From NCBI GenBank assembly GCA_019321725.1, contig CM033121.1, positions 1-64,000 on the forward strand: a stretch of 64,000 bases of DNA, written 5' to 3'. How positions within the stretch are numbered: position 1 is the first letter of the stretch; the number at the start of each line of letters is the position of its first letter. The notes below the pieces were generated by a model. It made no database searches and was not told the DNA's origin. It worked only from the letters and a program-made list of their open reading frames with translations. The DNA comes from Paulownia fortunei (lineage: Eukaryota; Streptophyta; Magnoliopsida; Lamiales; Paulowniaceae). Position numbers and translations under genes: made by a program. Of the stretch, positions 63,177-64,000 are shown one piece after another.

Positions 63177-64000
63177 AACCGATCTACAGGGTATTCTCCT
63201 CGCGCATCAAATAACCAAAACCCCCCAAATCGATTTATACAGTATATTCAAATCATATAAATATAGGTAAAGAGAGAATTCTGAAGATATGAGTTCAAAA
63301 AATTTGCAGTGGGTATAATAGGTGTGTAGATGATTTGAGTTCAAATAATGTGCTTTTCTCTGTTTGTTTATCTCTCTATCTCTAGAGAAAAGGCTGCTAC
63401 TTCCTGAACTGATTGAGAATTTGAGTGTGTGTTTTTGTGAATGTACTGAACTTCACTCCAAGTAGCGGATTGCGAAATGACAGAATAAGCCCTTACTAAA
63501 TCGCATCTGATATCTATGGAAAGACTGAGGGTGGTTCTGCCATATACTTGAGTGTTTTACGGGAGTGTGTGAATGAGAGATTTCTAAACTGAGTATGACG
63601 GTATGATATCAAAGGAAATTCATACTGCACTTTTTTTTTTCGCTTTATTTTCAAGTTAATGATAAAATTATTCATTATTTAATGATAAAAGAAATCAATC
63701 AAATTCAAAGTTCGTCTTCACCTCTTTTTTATCTCCTTAATACTTAAATTAATTGTTTAAATGTTCTTTTAAATCTCATCTTTATTGTCTTATTTATAAA
63801 ATTGATGTTCAATTGATGATTGATGAATAAATAGTGTGTGATTTATAGTTGGTTGTTTAAATCCCATCTTTTACAAAAAAAAACTTTAAGGATCAATAAA
63901 TTACTAAGTTATTTTTTTTTTTTAAGATGTTTTGTTTGAGATGGTGTTGTATAAATTTTTCTTTATTGCAAACGTTTTCAACACTTAATAAGTTGTAGAT
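63177..64000 (-). promoter_or_regulatory. MAP70 upstream region (5' leader and promoter)
   Basis: No ORF of note on either strand. On the minus strand a TATA-like motif (GTATAAATC, about 63232-63240) lies about 60 bp before the ATG, and TATATTTATATG lies just upstream of it. If either is used the leader is short. Repeated CT/GA-rich bits near 63355-63390 are common in plant leaders. The outer part (63610-64000) is AT-rich with no recognisable element. Start-site evidence would be needed to choose a core promoter. Confidence 0.35.

Overview
The window reads as nuclear DNA of a flowering plant, probably a eudicot. Support: plant-type telomeric repeats (AAACCCT/TTTAGGG), an L1-type LINE with a plant-style RNase H domain, an eIF(iso)4E retrocopy, a long array of a roughly 350-bp very AT-rich satellite, and an intron-rich MAP70 gene, a family confined to plants. 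I cannot name the species from sequence alone. There is no CRISPR, operon or bacterial feature.

Layout. 1-6902: a decayed L1-type LINE on the + strand (5' leader, ORF1, ORF2 with endonuclease, reverse transcriptase, zf-RVT-like and RNase H regions, poly(A)). 6903-7051: degenerate telomeric repeats (ITS1). 7052-8059: an intronless, frameshifted, polyadenylated retrocopy of eIF(iso)4E. 8057-8280: a second degenerate telomeric block (ITS2). 8281-56105: a satellite array of about 130 monomers (48 kb divided by the period), interrupted at 17692-20169 by a probable solo LTR with a perfect 5-bp target duplication (CCTAT). The array is direct until about 48454, inverted at 48455-51948, then direct again but strongly diverged, ending in a local 202-bp/56-bp repeat at 55481-56105. 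56106-58440: low-copy DNA with one unidentified coding-like stretch. 58440-63176: a MAP70 gene on the minus strand with at least ten exons, whose large second intron carries a Tourist-like MITE. 63177-64000: its upstream region.

The most unusual feature is the left quarter. Two independent retrotransposed sequences (LINE and eIF(iso)4E mRNA) each have their poly(A) tail joined directly to C-strand telomeric repeats in the same orientation, and the inner telomeric block directly abuts the satellite. The order gene, satellite, telomeric block, retrocopy, telomeric block, LINE looks like a fossil chromosome end that took in retroposons, either by priming at the telomere 3' end or by endonuclease-dependent insertion at TTTA sites in an existing telomeric tract.

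The only apparently functional gene is MAP70, a cortical microtubule-associated coiled-coil protein. Everything else is repetitive or decayed. All domain and family calls were made by eye from translated sequence; no database search was run.
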